Below, piece after piece: positions 12,266-23,355 of a stretch of DNA of 64,000 bases. How positions within the stretch are numbered: the first letter of the stretch is position 1; the number at the start of each line of letters is the position of its first letter. A program made the position numbers and the translations under genes. Below the pieces are notes generated by a model that was given only the letters and a program-made list of their open reading frames with translations, did no database searches and was not told the origin of the DNA. The stretch comes from Apiospora phragmitis (lineage: Eukaryota; Ascomycota; Sordariomycetes; Amphisphaeriales; Apiosporaceae), in assembly GCA_038363925.1 (NCBI GenBank), contig JAQQWL010000010.1:248001-312000 (forward strand), given 5' to 3'.

Positions 12266-13099
12266 TAGCTTCGGGATTGGCAAACGTGTCTCATAAATCA
12301 CATCTGCTTTTCCTTTGTGGAGTTCCATGGTCCCGTGTAGTTGTTGCCATAACACAAACCATTGCCATTTCCCCTCCTGGATGGGTGCTTTTGGTAATGA
12401 GTAGGCTTATGTCACTTAATGTGCAGCTGATGTTTGTCCTGCTCGCATAAAATCATTATAACTTGAGTGATGGTTATCCTGGTTTGATGAAAAATGACAC
12501 AGCATACTGTGTCAATACCAAGAGCAAGATTGCAGGTATTCATAATGGTACATTTAAGTCACAGTTGAAAAAACATAAAGTCAGGTTACTACTCTTTAAC
12601 CTACTTAAATGATGTGCCTACTTGTGTTTCTGTAACGTAGGTCTATGACAGCATGGCCTGGTTGTAATATTCTGCAATGTTTGATCCACATAGCTGTTGA
12701 TGTCAGACATCGGCCATATTCTAACCATTTTAAGCCGAGGAATGGTAGCAGGCCTGCCATAGTCAAATAAGTCGCGGCTGGACCCTTATGAGTGGGTGTG
12801 CCGTTTTATGTCAGGCTATACAATAACAACACTGTATCTGCATCAGCTGTGAAGTGTCTGTATTATAGACAATACATTGCAGAGATTGTTAAGGGTGGGT
12901 TTTCTATCAATTGGCTTCTTTGAGTATTTGGTTATTTGAAACAATTAGTTGATGGGCCTTAGCCTTAAGGCATATGCAGCCTGTGTTGCTCATAAAACAC
13001 ACTGGAGTCACCACACAACTAGAACAATCTTTCTGCAACAGATTGCAGCAAAAGTCATTCAGTTTGAAACAAAAGTTCATGTTTCTTTCACTCAAACAC
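12266..13099. other. Intergenic, moderately AT-rich
   Basis: No coding signature. The base composition is more AT-rich than the flanking genes. Contains only short accidental frames and a small palindrome near 12498. Confidence 0.45.
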
Positions 13100-13640
13100 A
13101 ATTGAATGAAATTCAACTTCGACAAGATTACCGGGAAACATCGGCTACTACGACCTTCTGCAAAACCTCCGATAAGGCCGCGTTGTGCAGACAGACATCA
13201 AACCCCCCGACCGGAGATTACCATACCGCAGCGGCCAAGGTTGTCTTTTGGGACAGAGCCGGTGCCGAGCGCTTCATGGCGGCTGTTGGATCTCGAGCTT
13301 TCGCATTTGACGGTCATCGGATCCGAGCTACATGGAATCGCGTCAAAGTCGCCCCCAAGACCCTGCCGACCGCCAATCGAGAGTTATTCGAGTTCGAGGT
13401 CCTCATAGAAGGGTGAACGAGGAGTCCATCTGCGGATTCTTTTGGGAAAGTTTCTATTTCGACCTAGAGGAAATGATCAACGTCGAGCAAGGTCCAGTGA
13501 ACAACACTTTGGAGATTCGGTTTGGTTCATTCTGGTTCCAGAGCGAAAACGCGTTTCGTTGCCTTCGGGACAACCATCGGGACAGACGAACCATGATGGT
13601 AGAGTGGGTTCATGACCCATGCACTACTGCCGCGGGCTAG
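13100..13640 (+). pseudogene. RRM-like fungal protein, broken paralog of the gene at 34.0-35.1 kb
   Basis: Pieces in three frames align in order with the intact protein encoded at 34018-35138. They are a beta strand followed by GNIGYYDLLQNL (about 13129-13170), then the segment with AAAKVVFWDRAGAERFM (13228-13280), an FAFDGHRIRATWNRVK block, and a final block with SRVIRVRGP, the FYFDLEEM region and an RFGSFWFQSENA strand, ending VHDPC and TAG at 13638-13640. The intact copy has AAVKVTMWDGAGAHRIM, SRVIQVKGH and YRFGSYVKQAQSA at the matching places. Frame changes fall near 13171 (in-frame TAA), in the C run at 13203-13208, and near 13375. The N-terminal part is missing or unrecognisable. The locus abuts the RIP-mutated transposon. 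Confidence 0.7.
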
Positions 13641-14070
13641 ACCTGACATCTGATGAGGCGATGTCGAGACTGCTATGAGACGAAGGAGGGTGCTCTATGA
13701 CTGTGTCTTACATGGGTGGGCATTGTTGCTATGCAGTATTCGTTTGCTAATTAAGATATTGGTTTGATACTGACTCAAATTCCCTGGACCCATAGATCTT
13801 TGTTTCTCCGCCAAATCACAAATTAGACTGATTTGTCATCTGAAAATACGAGCATTGGCCCGTCGATCCTAGAGAGCTTGTGTTCGGTATGATAAGAGGG
13901 TGAGGGTTTGGTAGGCAATCCAGTCAGAAGTCACATGAAACTGATTCAATCCGCTGGTATTCGCCTGTCGTACTAGTAAATTCCTAGCATAACATTCCAA
14001 AGTCCCCTGTCTATTCCTGTCCACGTATTATAGCTGCTGTACGGCTAACCTATAGATAGATATTTCGATA
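13641..14070. other. Spacer before the transposon
   Basis: No gene recognised. The stretch ends with the TA dinucleotide at 14069-14070 that forms the left target-site copy of the element to the right. Confidence 0.5.
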
Positions 14071-14108
14071 AGCTAAAGCACCCCTCTACGGACCACCCCT
14101 TCGCGGAC
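14071..14108 (+). repeat. Left terminal inverted repeat of the transposon
   Basis: 38 bp, pairs with 15966-16003 read on the other strand with three mismatches, all A/G or C/T changes. Flanked on the left by TA. Confidence 0.85.
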
Positions 14109-15965
14109 TAGAAAACCTACTAAACATACCCTTTTAATTCAAGTTATTTCTATAGCTAAAATTAGTTAAGACATACTATTTTTTAGTATTTCTAATAATA
14201 ATATAGTCTTTTATTTTCGTTATATCGTTTTTTATTCCCTCTTTATTGTTTTACGGCCTGCTTAATACCTTAACGTCGGTAAATTCGTCTTTAAATATAA
14301 CCTTACCTCTTAATTTCCGCTTAACCCGTCGTATATTAACTATACGAATAAATCGCTATCCCGGTATAATTCTTATTTTTTAATATATTTTAGTAGTTTT
14401 TTTATTAATTTTAGTTTAAAAATAATTAATTTAAGCCTCGAGGCTCGCGATTTTATTAATTTATTTATTAAAGGCCTTCCTAGCCTTATAAATAAAGAGT
14501 TTTTAAAAAAGGAGATTAAAAGTAAGGTTTATAACGGCTAGTTTTCGTTTATTATTTCTTAATACTTAACTATTAAAGGATGTTTCGATAAGCGTTAAGG
14601 TTAATTCGGCGACGAAATCGAGTATCGATTCTTTATTAATTATAAAACGTAGCTTTAAATATAATTAAGTAACACCCTTATCTTTTAGAATAATATATTT
14701 TAATAATAAAAGTTTCGATCGATTTCACGAATAAATCCTAGCTATTTTTAAGTATTTTAAATTATCGAAAAAGTTAAAACGTTAATCTTAGCTTAATAGT
14801 ATACTTTTAATGTATTTAATTTAATAGGTTTAAATTTAAAAACCGCGTTTAAATATATTTTTAATAGGATTTTTAGCTTTTTTTCTAATAACTTAAAAAC
14901 CCTTATATTTAAAACTTATATAATATAATTATAATATAACTCGTAAAAACGAACTATATTTTATTAATAAAATAAAACTATAATTTTTTTTTATTTATAT
15001 ATAAATTATAGCCGTTATAAATTAAAACGATTTATTTATTACCGTAATAAAATTAAATATAAAAAATAAAAATATTTTAAATTTAATTTAATATTATAAA
15101 ATTATTAATTTATTTTTTAAGCGATACTTTAAACCGTTAGTTATTTTAAAAATAGCCGTCTTAATTTAGAAATTATTAACTTTAAACGTCGGCCTTTTTA
15201 AAAATAACTAGCGGCGAAAGGGCTACCCTATTATAGCTTATATACTTTAAAGTAATAATTTATTCCCCTTTTTCGACGTCTTTTTTAAGGGCTAAATAGC
15301 TAGTAACTTCGGTAATCACCTAATAATTACCGCTAACACCTTAGCCGATACTTATTTTATTAATATTATAAAAGCGTTTAAAAAAGATATTAATTAGTTT
15401 CGAAATATTAAATTTATTAAAAAAAATATTAATATTAATAATAATTACTTTATTAACGCGGTTATAATTAATTATTTTAAACTTAATAGTTTTAACGAAC
15501 TCGTTTTTAATTAAAAATCGAGTATATTAATATTACTTTAACGTATAAGACGCCTCGAAAGCGTTTAATATTCGTTAAGTTATATATTTAAACTTAACGA
15601 GCGCTAACGCGAAGCCTAGTTTAGCTTAACTAATAACTTAATTCGCTAATTAAGTCTCTAAAAATAGTAATAATACCTGCCGGTCTTTATTTAGCTCTTA
15701 TCGCGTCGGTATACCGGCTAGACGCCGGATAACGTACGATCGGTCGGCATCTCATCTGCGGACGGCTTCGCGAATACCTAATCTAAGCTTTACGTCACGT
15801 ATCGCAGCCTACGCACGTCTTTGAGTATTAAATAATAATATAGAGAAATAACCAGAAAAAGACGAATAAAATAATAGTCGCATATATAGTTAAGAGGTAA
15901 AGGTGGTAAAAGAAATCCATATTATTATCCAAGGGTCCAACGCGTTTATGGCGCGAAACGCGGTG

Positions 15966-16003
15966 GTCCGTGAAGGGGTGGTCCGTGGAGGGGTGCCTTA
16001 GCT
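15966..16003 (-). repeat. Right terminal inverted repeat of the transposon
   Basis: 38 bp partner of the left repeat, followed by TA. Just inside, the decamer GGTGGTCCGT occurs twice (15962 and 15978), a subterminal direct repeat that a transposase could bind. Confidence 0.85.
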
Positions 16004-16005
16004 TA

Positions 16006-17555
16006 CTAAACCAGTCCTTCCCTTAGCACTAACAAAACCCATGTCAGTTCTCGAGACAGTATAAATATAGCCACATCTACAAACCTCTGAAAGACTCTTT
16101 CATCGTCTGAACAGCATAAGCCTAGGAAACAACGGCCCCCTGGCGCTCAGCTCACCCGTAACACAACGACAGATGACAGAATCTACGCATTTAAGGACAA
16201 GAGAGTCCTTAACTACCTTCGCCGCCTGGTAGAACAGAAGATATGGCCCATCATGACGCTGAGTGCAGGCTTCAAGCAACTGGTTGTCCATTTCCAGAGT
16301 GGTGCCGGCAGCACCGTAGCTGGTCAGGCCCCGGGGGCAGGTTGTGACCGGCCCATGTACCAGTCAAGCTTCTGCAGTGCACACTGTCACAGCGCCGCAT
16401 CAGATCATGGGCGCTTTCCTACATCCATTTTCATTATTTGCACCTTTCCTGCTTCAAGAGCCAAGAAGATACTCAGCCGAGACTTTGCTTCGGTGATCAT
16501 TTCGTTTCGATATCCGCAAGACCCCGGGCTGGGTTGGTGAAGAAGGCCGAAGTGCTGCCCTTGGAGATGCCATACCCAGTTGACACTGGCTTTGCTCTGC
16601 CTGGGCCTCCAGCTATGAAGTAGGTTTGTCTCGCATTTTAGCTGCCCAGCAAGTTTCTCACCCCGCTAACAAAAGTCACACAGGCAAATGGCTGTGGAGG
16701 AACACCGCGGGGTGTAACATGCCAATACATCCGAGACATGGCCAGCGCAGTGGCTCGCATGTTTCATTATTATTGCGACGCCCGGCTGAGGTTTAATCGC
16801 GAGAACTGCGAAAAGGACAAGTACTACTTGAGGCGCATTATCCACGTCTCAGAGATTTGATGAAACGAGTTGCGGTAGGAGATGCTGCTGCCCACGAGCT
16901 TGCACATTTTCAAAGGATTATCGATCAAATAACCGCCGATTATAAGAAAAGGGGAGGTCAACAGGGACCCTCAGCAGATCGATTAATCGTTAATGGCCGT
17001 ACTCCTCATCGACGAGGAGATACGATGGTGACTGACTTATGTAACGGGCCATCGACGACTCATAGGCTACCGATTCCCAAGAGTCCCTAGTAGCCAGCAA
17101 CGACCATCATATTATGCCTGCCAACGAGTACGAGAACGATATATTCAACCTCCGAGTAGTTAGAGTAGAACCATACCAGAGTCTCCGTGATAAGCACTTG
17201 GTGGTCTCAAGAAAGGTAGAGGATATAAGCCGATGCACAGCGAAACGGAACTAGGAGAAGTAGCGGAATTGACTCGAGCATAAATGCGGGCATAGTAAAA
17301 ACAAATCATCGGAATAAAGGTGATAAGTCTGCGATATTAGGAAATAAACTACTAGATTCGCCAAATCCTGCCTTTGGAGTCGTGGGTTAACAACTGTGAT
17401 TCATGATATTGTAAAAAAGAGGTGACCCTTCGTGTTAAACAAAGAGGCTCGAAAGAAAGAAACGCATATGGAAGCCATAACCCGTGAAATTGGCCTTGGA
17501 GACTAACCACTAGATACGCTGGTCCTTGATTGGAACCGAATGTCTTAGCCAGCTC
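16006..17555. other. Spacer with a possible decayed gene at about 16560-17090
   Basis: No recognised family. Between 16560 and 17090 short frames on the + strand look protein-like and may be joined: one containing PYPVDTGFALPGPPAMK, a possible intron with a GTAGGT donor at 16619 and a CAG acceptor at 16683, a frame with ARMFHYYCDARLRFN, and, after a one-base shift near 16830, a helix-like stretch containing ELAHFQRIIDQITADYKKR. No coherent reading frame spans them. Function unknown. Confidence 0.3.
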
Positions 17556-18301
17556 TTATTCCACCATGCCGGGCTCTCCAGAAGGTAGTCTGGAGAAACA
17601 CGCGAACGACTTGACCATGCCTTGTAGGTGGTAGAGCTGGAGATCCCAGCTCCTGTAGTCTGTCCCCGGGAAGAAGAGCGCCTTCGCGTCCCCGGTGGTG
17701 TTGCCAACCTTGAGATCGCAGTCCGTAGCTGGCTGGCAGTCGGCTTCGGTGGCAGGGGTGATGGCAGAGCAGGGTTTGCTGCGAGGACGAAGTCAGCGGA
17801 CACGGAACGCTTCAATCTGCCTTACTTGCGCCAGTTGTTCCAGTGTAGGGGAAGGGAGAAAGTAAGCAAGAAAGCAAGGAAAGGGTAATACTCACGTGTA
17901 TGCGTAGCAATCGTACCAGGTCTGGTGCGGCGTCAAGGTCCGCGCCTGGGTCCACGTCCCGGCCAGGTCGTAGCACTTCTGGAAGGCGAAGGTGTCAGGG
18001 AAACAGTCGCCGGTGCCGTTACCGCCGGAGCATAGCTTCATCTGGCGATGGGGTACTCATGTTAGCTCAATTTCAACCGGAGTAGCCGCATTTGATTAGG
18101 TAAAAGGGATGTTGGTGCGTTTCAGCTTGTTTGTGGAAACTCGCAAGTAGCAACTGGGGAAGGGCTTCTTCTACGTACATCAGCTCGGCGGGCGCAAGGC
18201 TTAGCGTCGTCGCGGGCCTGTAGGTGGACATGGCCACTGCCGTAAGCGGCCTCCGAGCACGCGGCTAGCAGCAGAATGAAGGGTGTAACGAAAGACTTCA
18301 T
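17556..18301 (-). CDS. Small secreted cysteine-containing protein (163 aa, three exons)
   Basis: Start ATG at 18299-18301. Exons are 18179-18301, 17896-18041 and 17556-17778; the introns carry GTACGT..CAG and GTGAGT..CAG, phases match, and the stop is TAA at 17556-17558. The N-terminus is a clear signal peptide (MKSFVTPFILLLAACSEAAYG). The mature part has about nine cysteines scattered as single residues (for example KLCSGG, GDCFPD, QKCYDL, YDCYAY, KPCSAI, ADCQP, TDCDLK, FACFSR) and a possible N-glycosylation site NGT. No enzyme motif is visible. This is the profile of an extracellular effector-like or wall-associated protein. A TTATAA core sits about 100 bp upstream (18403-18408). The family is not recognised. 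Confidence 0.75.
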
Positions 18302-19185
18302 AATGAGGGGACGTGGCTGACAACGATAACGAGTGTGGATCGATTGAATGAATGTCTTGTCTAACTTTTGGAAACCCGAGCCAAGACGGGCGCCGTGGAA
18401 GCTTATAAGCCTACTGATCCAGATCGCTTATCCCTTCTGCTGTTGGCAGTTGGTTCTCTGCTGTTGGCTCTCTATTAATCAAGGGGCGTGGGGGATCTGC
18501 AAGAAGGATGTGGCGTAGGTTTCATGAGCGACGAGGTGCAGTTCTCTATTTACCGCCCTTACATTCAGCGGCAGCCGACTCTTCACAGCCCGTTACAATG
18601 CCGAATCTGCCCCCATATCACAGCTATTCTTTTGAAGCGCCTCCGTCGAATGAGCTGCGGTCATGAAGCGCTGGGAGGCTTGTTCCGAGGGGGCGGGCAG
18701 TTTTGGGGGAAACCTCCCGTCAGCCCCCCTTGACCCCGGCTTCTACCCCCTGTTGATTCTCGAGCTAGCAGAGCTTTACTCAAGGCCAACTGGCGATTCC
18801 TCCGGTCTACTTGATTGGCTAGTTATCTACCACACAGCATCCGAGCGTAAGCCGTCGTTTTTGTCCCTCGTTAATCTCCCCCCTTGCTTCAATAATTTCC
18901 CCGCATCCTGTTGAGTTCAAGCCTTGAATATCATCTCGCTTAAGTACTTGCTGAGAGATGGTAGAACCCAAAGATGTTGGATGGGCCGTTCGAGTTGCAA
19001 TTGCCCCCTTTACGCGATAGACCATATGTGGCAGTTTGGGAATATGGAACTTTTCAGCGGGGATGTTCAAAATATATCTGTACTGGTCAAGAGATTCTTA
19101 ATATTTATGGCTGAATATTTGAATGAATTTGGATATTATATACAGAACTTGCTAGGTCCGTTGCGAAGAGGTCAGTCATGGTCTT
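18302..19185. other. Intergenic stretch
   Basis: Contains the upstream region of the secreted-protein gene (TATA-like box at 18403) and the 3' side of the MFS gene. No further gene recognised. Confidence 0.5.
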
Positions 19186-21056
19186 CTAGCGCCGAGCAGA
19201 AGGCCTCTTGAGGAGTACAAATAGCCCGAGGTAAGCCCTGTGGAAACGTTAGTTATAGGCCCGTAAGGAATATGATGACTGGGTTGGATTTACACGACAC
19301 CGGTGAAACATAGACCGGAGATGACTCCAAAGCCCATCAGATACTTCGGCGAGTCTTTGGACGGGAACAGGTACGATCCGTAGATTTGGGCTAGGTTTCC
19401 CTGCAATGCCCAAGTTAGCTCATGCCAAGAGACAACAGTAGTTGCGGGCAACGGTCACATACCATGGCGTTTACGAAAGCAAGGCTGATACCACGAACTT
19501 CGGCAGTCATTGTCGTGAAGGTGGAGCTCGCGCTGTAATTGGAAAGTCAGCTAACTGCATGATCCGATGACACTAAACCAGGATTAATCGCCGGGGTCGA
19601 CTTACTATGCCAGCGAGAGACCGTTGGAAGCCCATAGGCCAGAAGCCATGATGACTAGCAGAGTATACCGGGCCTTGAAGTCGTACACGGCGCATGTAAT
19701 GATGGAACAAAGACACGCCACGCCCATGGCGCAGCCCAAGACTAATCCTCTCCAGCGAGGGTACTTGTCCATGTAGTAAACGACAACTATCGTTACGACG
19801 AATGCGCAAACATCTAAGAATGGAATGTTAGCATGGCTAAGCAACGGCGGTACATTGGAACGATTGGATTACTTACAGATAGGGATAGTCATGTATTGAC
19901 TAAATAAGAACACACAACATGTTAGTCAAAGACCCCTAAAAGAAATAAGAGAAAATAATGGAACTGATAGAATACATACGCGTTGACAGTCGAGTAACCA
20001 AGACCGGCCACCAGAGTAGGGTAGAAGTAGGACAGCGTGGACGAGCCGACGACGGCCATGTAGCCGACGACGAACAGCCACACCTTCCAGTCGGTGAGGG
20101 CGACCTTGAGGGCCTGGAAGTGCAACAGCTTGGGCCGGTCCTCGCCGCCGTCGAGGTGCGAGGGGTCGGCCATAAGGCGGCGGATGGCCAGCTCGCGCTC
20201 GGCGACCGAGAGGCGCTTGGTGTTGGCCGGGAAGTCCATCAGAATAAACGAGGCGATGAGGGACCAGCCCGCCGTGGCGGCGCCCTCGACGATGAAGAGC
20301 CAGCGCCAGCCGGCGAGGCCGTGGGCGCCGTCGAGCCCCTTGGTGATGGAGCCCGCGATCAGGCCGCCGAAGGCGCCCGACAGGATGGCGGCCGAGATGT
20401 AGACGCCGAAGCGGCGGGCCTGCTCGTCGGGCTTGTACCAGCTCGAGAGCAGCAGCAGCATGCCGGGCGCGAAGCCGGACTCGAGCAGGCCGACGAGGAC
20501 GCGCAGGCCGAGCAGGGCCTCGTAGCTGTGGATGAAGGCCATGCCGACGGTGGCGCAGCCCCAGAGGAACATGATGGCGGGCAGGAAGATGGAGGGCTTG
20601 GTCCGGGCCAGGATCATGTTGGAGGGCACCTCCCAGAGCACGTAGCCGACGAAGAAGACGACGAGGACGATCGAGTAGCGGTCCGAGGTCAGGTCGAGGT
20701 CCTTGTCCATGCCGGCGATCTTGGCGTTGCCGATGCTATGGGTGGGAATAGAGTCAGCGTTGTGGTCATAGCACGGATTTCATGACAGTCATGATGATGA
20801 ACGATTCACGGTGCTAATCTGCTTACTTTGTCCTGTCCATGTAGCTCAACAGATACATGATCCACATGGTTGGTAGGATGTAGAGATCAATCTTGCGAAC
20901 CAGCTTTCGCTCCTCCTCGGTGTCGGGCACATAGGCCTCGGCGTATTCATCTTGGGCCTTGGGGCTCTTCATTTTTTCGGAATCCACGAACTCTTCGTGC
21001 TCTCCCGAAGCCTTGTCTGACTGTTTGATATCCATGTTGGGGGCTTGGCGGCTCAT
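19186..21056 (-). CDS. MFS transporter, anion:cation symporter (Dal5/Tna1-like) family, 481 aa
   Basis: Seven exons: 20827-21056, 19980-20735, 19877-19899, 19606-19813, 19463-19532, 19294-19400 and 19186-19237. All junctions keep frame and the model ends at TAG. It includes a 23 nt microexon. The N-terminal cytoplasmic tail is acidic/lysine-rich; TM1 starts with the KIDLYILPTMWIMYLLSYMD pattern typical of the anion:cation symporter (ACS) family, with the DRTK/N motif split by intron 1. Twelve membrane segments can be traced, with the central loop around residues 225-260. ACS members import organic anions such as allantoate, nicotinate, pantothenate and sugar acids. It shares an 820 bp divergent promoter with the SDR at 21877 and is the uptake candidate for the catabolic block at 19-32 kb. 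The sequence is intact. Confidence 0.92.
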
Positions 21057-21876
21057 ATAAGGGAGTAGAGATGGAAGACCGCCGTCAAAACAGCTTGAGG
21101 TATTATTTGTGAGTGGATTGTAGAGACGAGGTTCGAGTTATCTGCATTCAATAGACGCAGCCAAGTCTTTATAATCAATTCAGCCTTCGATTTCTGATAA
21201 GATGGCCACAAGCTTACAAGACCGGCTACTAGGTCAACGGACGTAATCCCGCCTCGATCTCCAGATAGTCGGGAATCAGAAATCTGAACCTCCCAAGATT
21301 TCCCATTTCCCCATACTATCTTTCTACCCCAGTCTCCATCCTGATCCACCATGGTGTGGTAATAATTCTCCCACACGGGGTACAGGGAACCACCCTTGCC
21401 CCCCGCATGGTTAACTGACTCGCGCTACATTGCAGCTGAGGTAATGTGTGGAGACGTGGCGCGGGACGAGGTTCTTGACCCATAGGCTGGAGCCCCTTGC
21501 CGCGTGTCTCGGCCATCATGGGGGCATCTGGTGACTACCTGTGCCCCGAGACGACGACATACGCTAGCATTATCCACTCTCCGCAACTGGGAACTGCACT
21601 ATTGCTAACGCGGTCGCATAGAGGCGCAAATCCCCCACACAACGTTGGGATGGTGAGCTAGTAGATAGACGCTGCGGTAAAGAAGCGCAGATATATCTTC
21701 TAGACTCTTGCGCATCTTGTGGTTGGCAGTTTTTATGACAACCACCTCGACTTGATACCCTCAACTCTCATCACAGCCTGTCTTTCAATCACCAACAAGA
21801 TTGTCATTTGGATTCATAGAAGCCAGCCTAGAAACTGCAAACCGATCTTCGCATCTCCCCTTCCATACCACATATA
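21057..21876. promoter_or_regulatory. Shared divergent promoter, MFS / SDR
   Basis: 820 bp between two start codons on opposite strands, with no gene inside. Such head-to-head spacing allows co-regulation. No CCGCGG hexamer is present here, unlike the other promoters of the block. Confidence 0.55.
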
Positions 21877-22804
21877 ATGTCTCCCTCTGCGTTAGACTCA
21901 GCTGTGAGCGGCGACGCTCCGGTTGCAGACAACTACCCTTCCACCTTACCCCAAGCCGGCCACAACTGGCAAGTCACTCTCCAAGACAAGGTGATTGCAA
22001 GTAAGTATTTCCTTCCCCTTTCCCATCCTAGGACGACGTTGGGCCCAAGCTAATCGCAGTGCCAATTTTCCAGTCACCGGCGCAAACCAAGGCATCGGTC
22101 TCGGCCTCGCCGAGGTGTGCCTAGCCAACGGAGCGGGCAAGGTCTTCTCCATGGACATCAGCCAGCCCGGCGACGACTTCGCCGCCCTGGCCAAGAGGAA
22201 CCCAGGCCGCCTCGAGTACGTGCAGACGGACGTGACGGACGAAGCCTCGGTTAAGAAGGCCATCGATGAGGTGGCGGCGCGGGGCGGCCGCTTCGACGGC
22301 ATGATCGCCAACGCGGGCGCGACCAAGCACCAGCCCGCGCTCGACTTCACGCTCGAGCAGTTCGAGCGGTTGTACAGGCTGAACGTGACGGGCGCGTGGC
22401 TGTGCGCGACGTACGCGGCGCGCAAGTTCATCGAGCTGAAAACAAAAGGTTCGATTGTGTTTACCGCGTCCATGACGTCGTACCGGCCGAACCGCGCGGC
22501 GCCCTCGGCGCCCTACGGCGGCACCAAGGCGGCCGTGCGCAACATGGCGCACACGCTCGCGATGGAGTGGTCGCAGTACGGCATCCGCGTCAACAGCATC
22601 AGCCCCGGCTTCGTCAAGACGGCGCTCACGTACTACGTCGAGACTAGCCCCGACTGGGACCTCAAGATGAAGTACTACGGCGGCATGCCGCGCTTGGCGC
22701 TGCCGCAGGAGCTCGGCGGCGCGTACGTGTATCTTCTCTCGGACACGGCGACGTATACCACGGGTATTGATATCCCCATAGCCGGCATTGTTGGTGCTTG
22801 GTAA
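21877..22804 (+). CDS. Short-chain dehydrogenase/reductase, 284 aa
   Basis: Exons 21877-22000 and 22074-22804 join in phase 1, the second exon completing the cofactor loop TGANQGIG (Rossmann TGxxxGIG). Further landmarks: a DISQ acidic residue after beta-2 suggesting NAD preference, NAG in IANAGA, catalytic Ser in FTASMTSY, the YGGTK active site (YxxxK), and the SPGFVKT loop. Length is normal for a classical SDR. The family resembles fungal polyol/sorbose-reductase-type enzymes that interconvert sugar alcohols and ketoses. In this block it could oxidise a polyol to a ketose before phosphorylation. That role is inferred from the neighbouring ketose kinase, isomerase and aldolase. Divergent partner of the MFS gene; intact. 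Confidence 0.9.
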
Positions 22805-23355
22805 AGGAAATGAATGGGTTGGTTGCATGATGGAGTTTGGGGGTTTGACATCTTATAAATAGAATGTGTTCAATAATTAGAAGGTACCAGACATAATACC
22901 AGATTAAGGCCATTATACATTTCGTCATCGTTTCGTAAAAGCAGCCTGTAGACTCGCGTCCAGTTTTATCATCTGCCAAGTTACTGAAACAGTTGGTTGT
23001 ATGTATTATGTTCCTCGATTACTAGTCGCTCGGCAGGATCTTTCCGCCTGCACTTCTAAATCAAGTCAAGTCAGCTGAACTCATCAGGCCTCAACTACTC
23101 ACAACGAGCAGTCATCAATCTTTACTATAGCGGATAATTCATGAATCATGATGAAAACATCCAGGAAGTCAAGTTTTGAGAGAAATCAGTCAAGTCTGTT
23201 ATACTCAAGCGATTTTTGATTAAACAGCAATTTTACCATGGCCGGATGTCTAGTCTCACAACACCTGGACTCAAATTACAAACACCAGAAAGCGACTGAA
23301 CTTTCATCAAGCAGTTTATGTATTCATTATTTACTTCGAAACCTCGGAATTCTGG
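22805..23355. other. Intergenic between convergent genes
   Basis: 3' regions of the SDR and aldolase genes. AT-richer than the flanks, no gene recognised. Confidence 0.5.

Larger units (their letters stand above)
14071..16003. mobile_element. RIP-mutated DNA transposon, Fot1/pogo-like (Tc1-mariner superfamily) by structure
   Basis: A 1,933 bp block bounded by 38 bp terminal inverted repeats, 14071-14108 and 15966-16003. The repeats differ at three positions, all transitions. Both ends begin AGCTAA and continue with a GCACCCCTC block, and TA is present immediately outside both ends (14069-14070 and 16004-16005), the target duplication of Tc1/mariner elements. Size and terminal pattern fit Fot1-type fungal transposons (about 1.9 kb, termini beginning AGTCAAGCACCC as I recall). 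The interior from about 14110 to 15650 is extremely AT-rich, with stops in all frames and no readable transposase, as expected after C-to-T mutation by RIP. Strand cannot be assigned. The family name is inference from structure. Confidence 0.85.

Noticed and set aside
14110..15960. Reading a transposase inside the AT-rich element
   Set aside because: Stops in every frame and saturation with A/T; no residue-level motif survives, so only the structure was used.
19958..20785. Long + strand frame (275 codons) opposite the MFS gene
   Set aside because: Pure shadow of a GC-rich coding exon on the other strand; Glu/Gly/Asp-rich with no domain.
22121..22828. Long - strand frame opposite the SDR
   Set aside because: Arg/His-rich antisense text without motif; the SDR reading is complete on the + strand.
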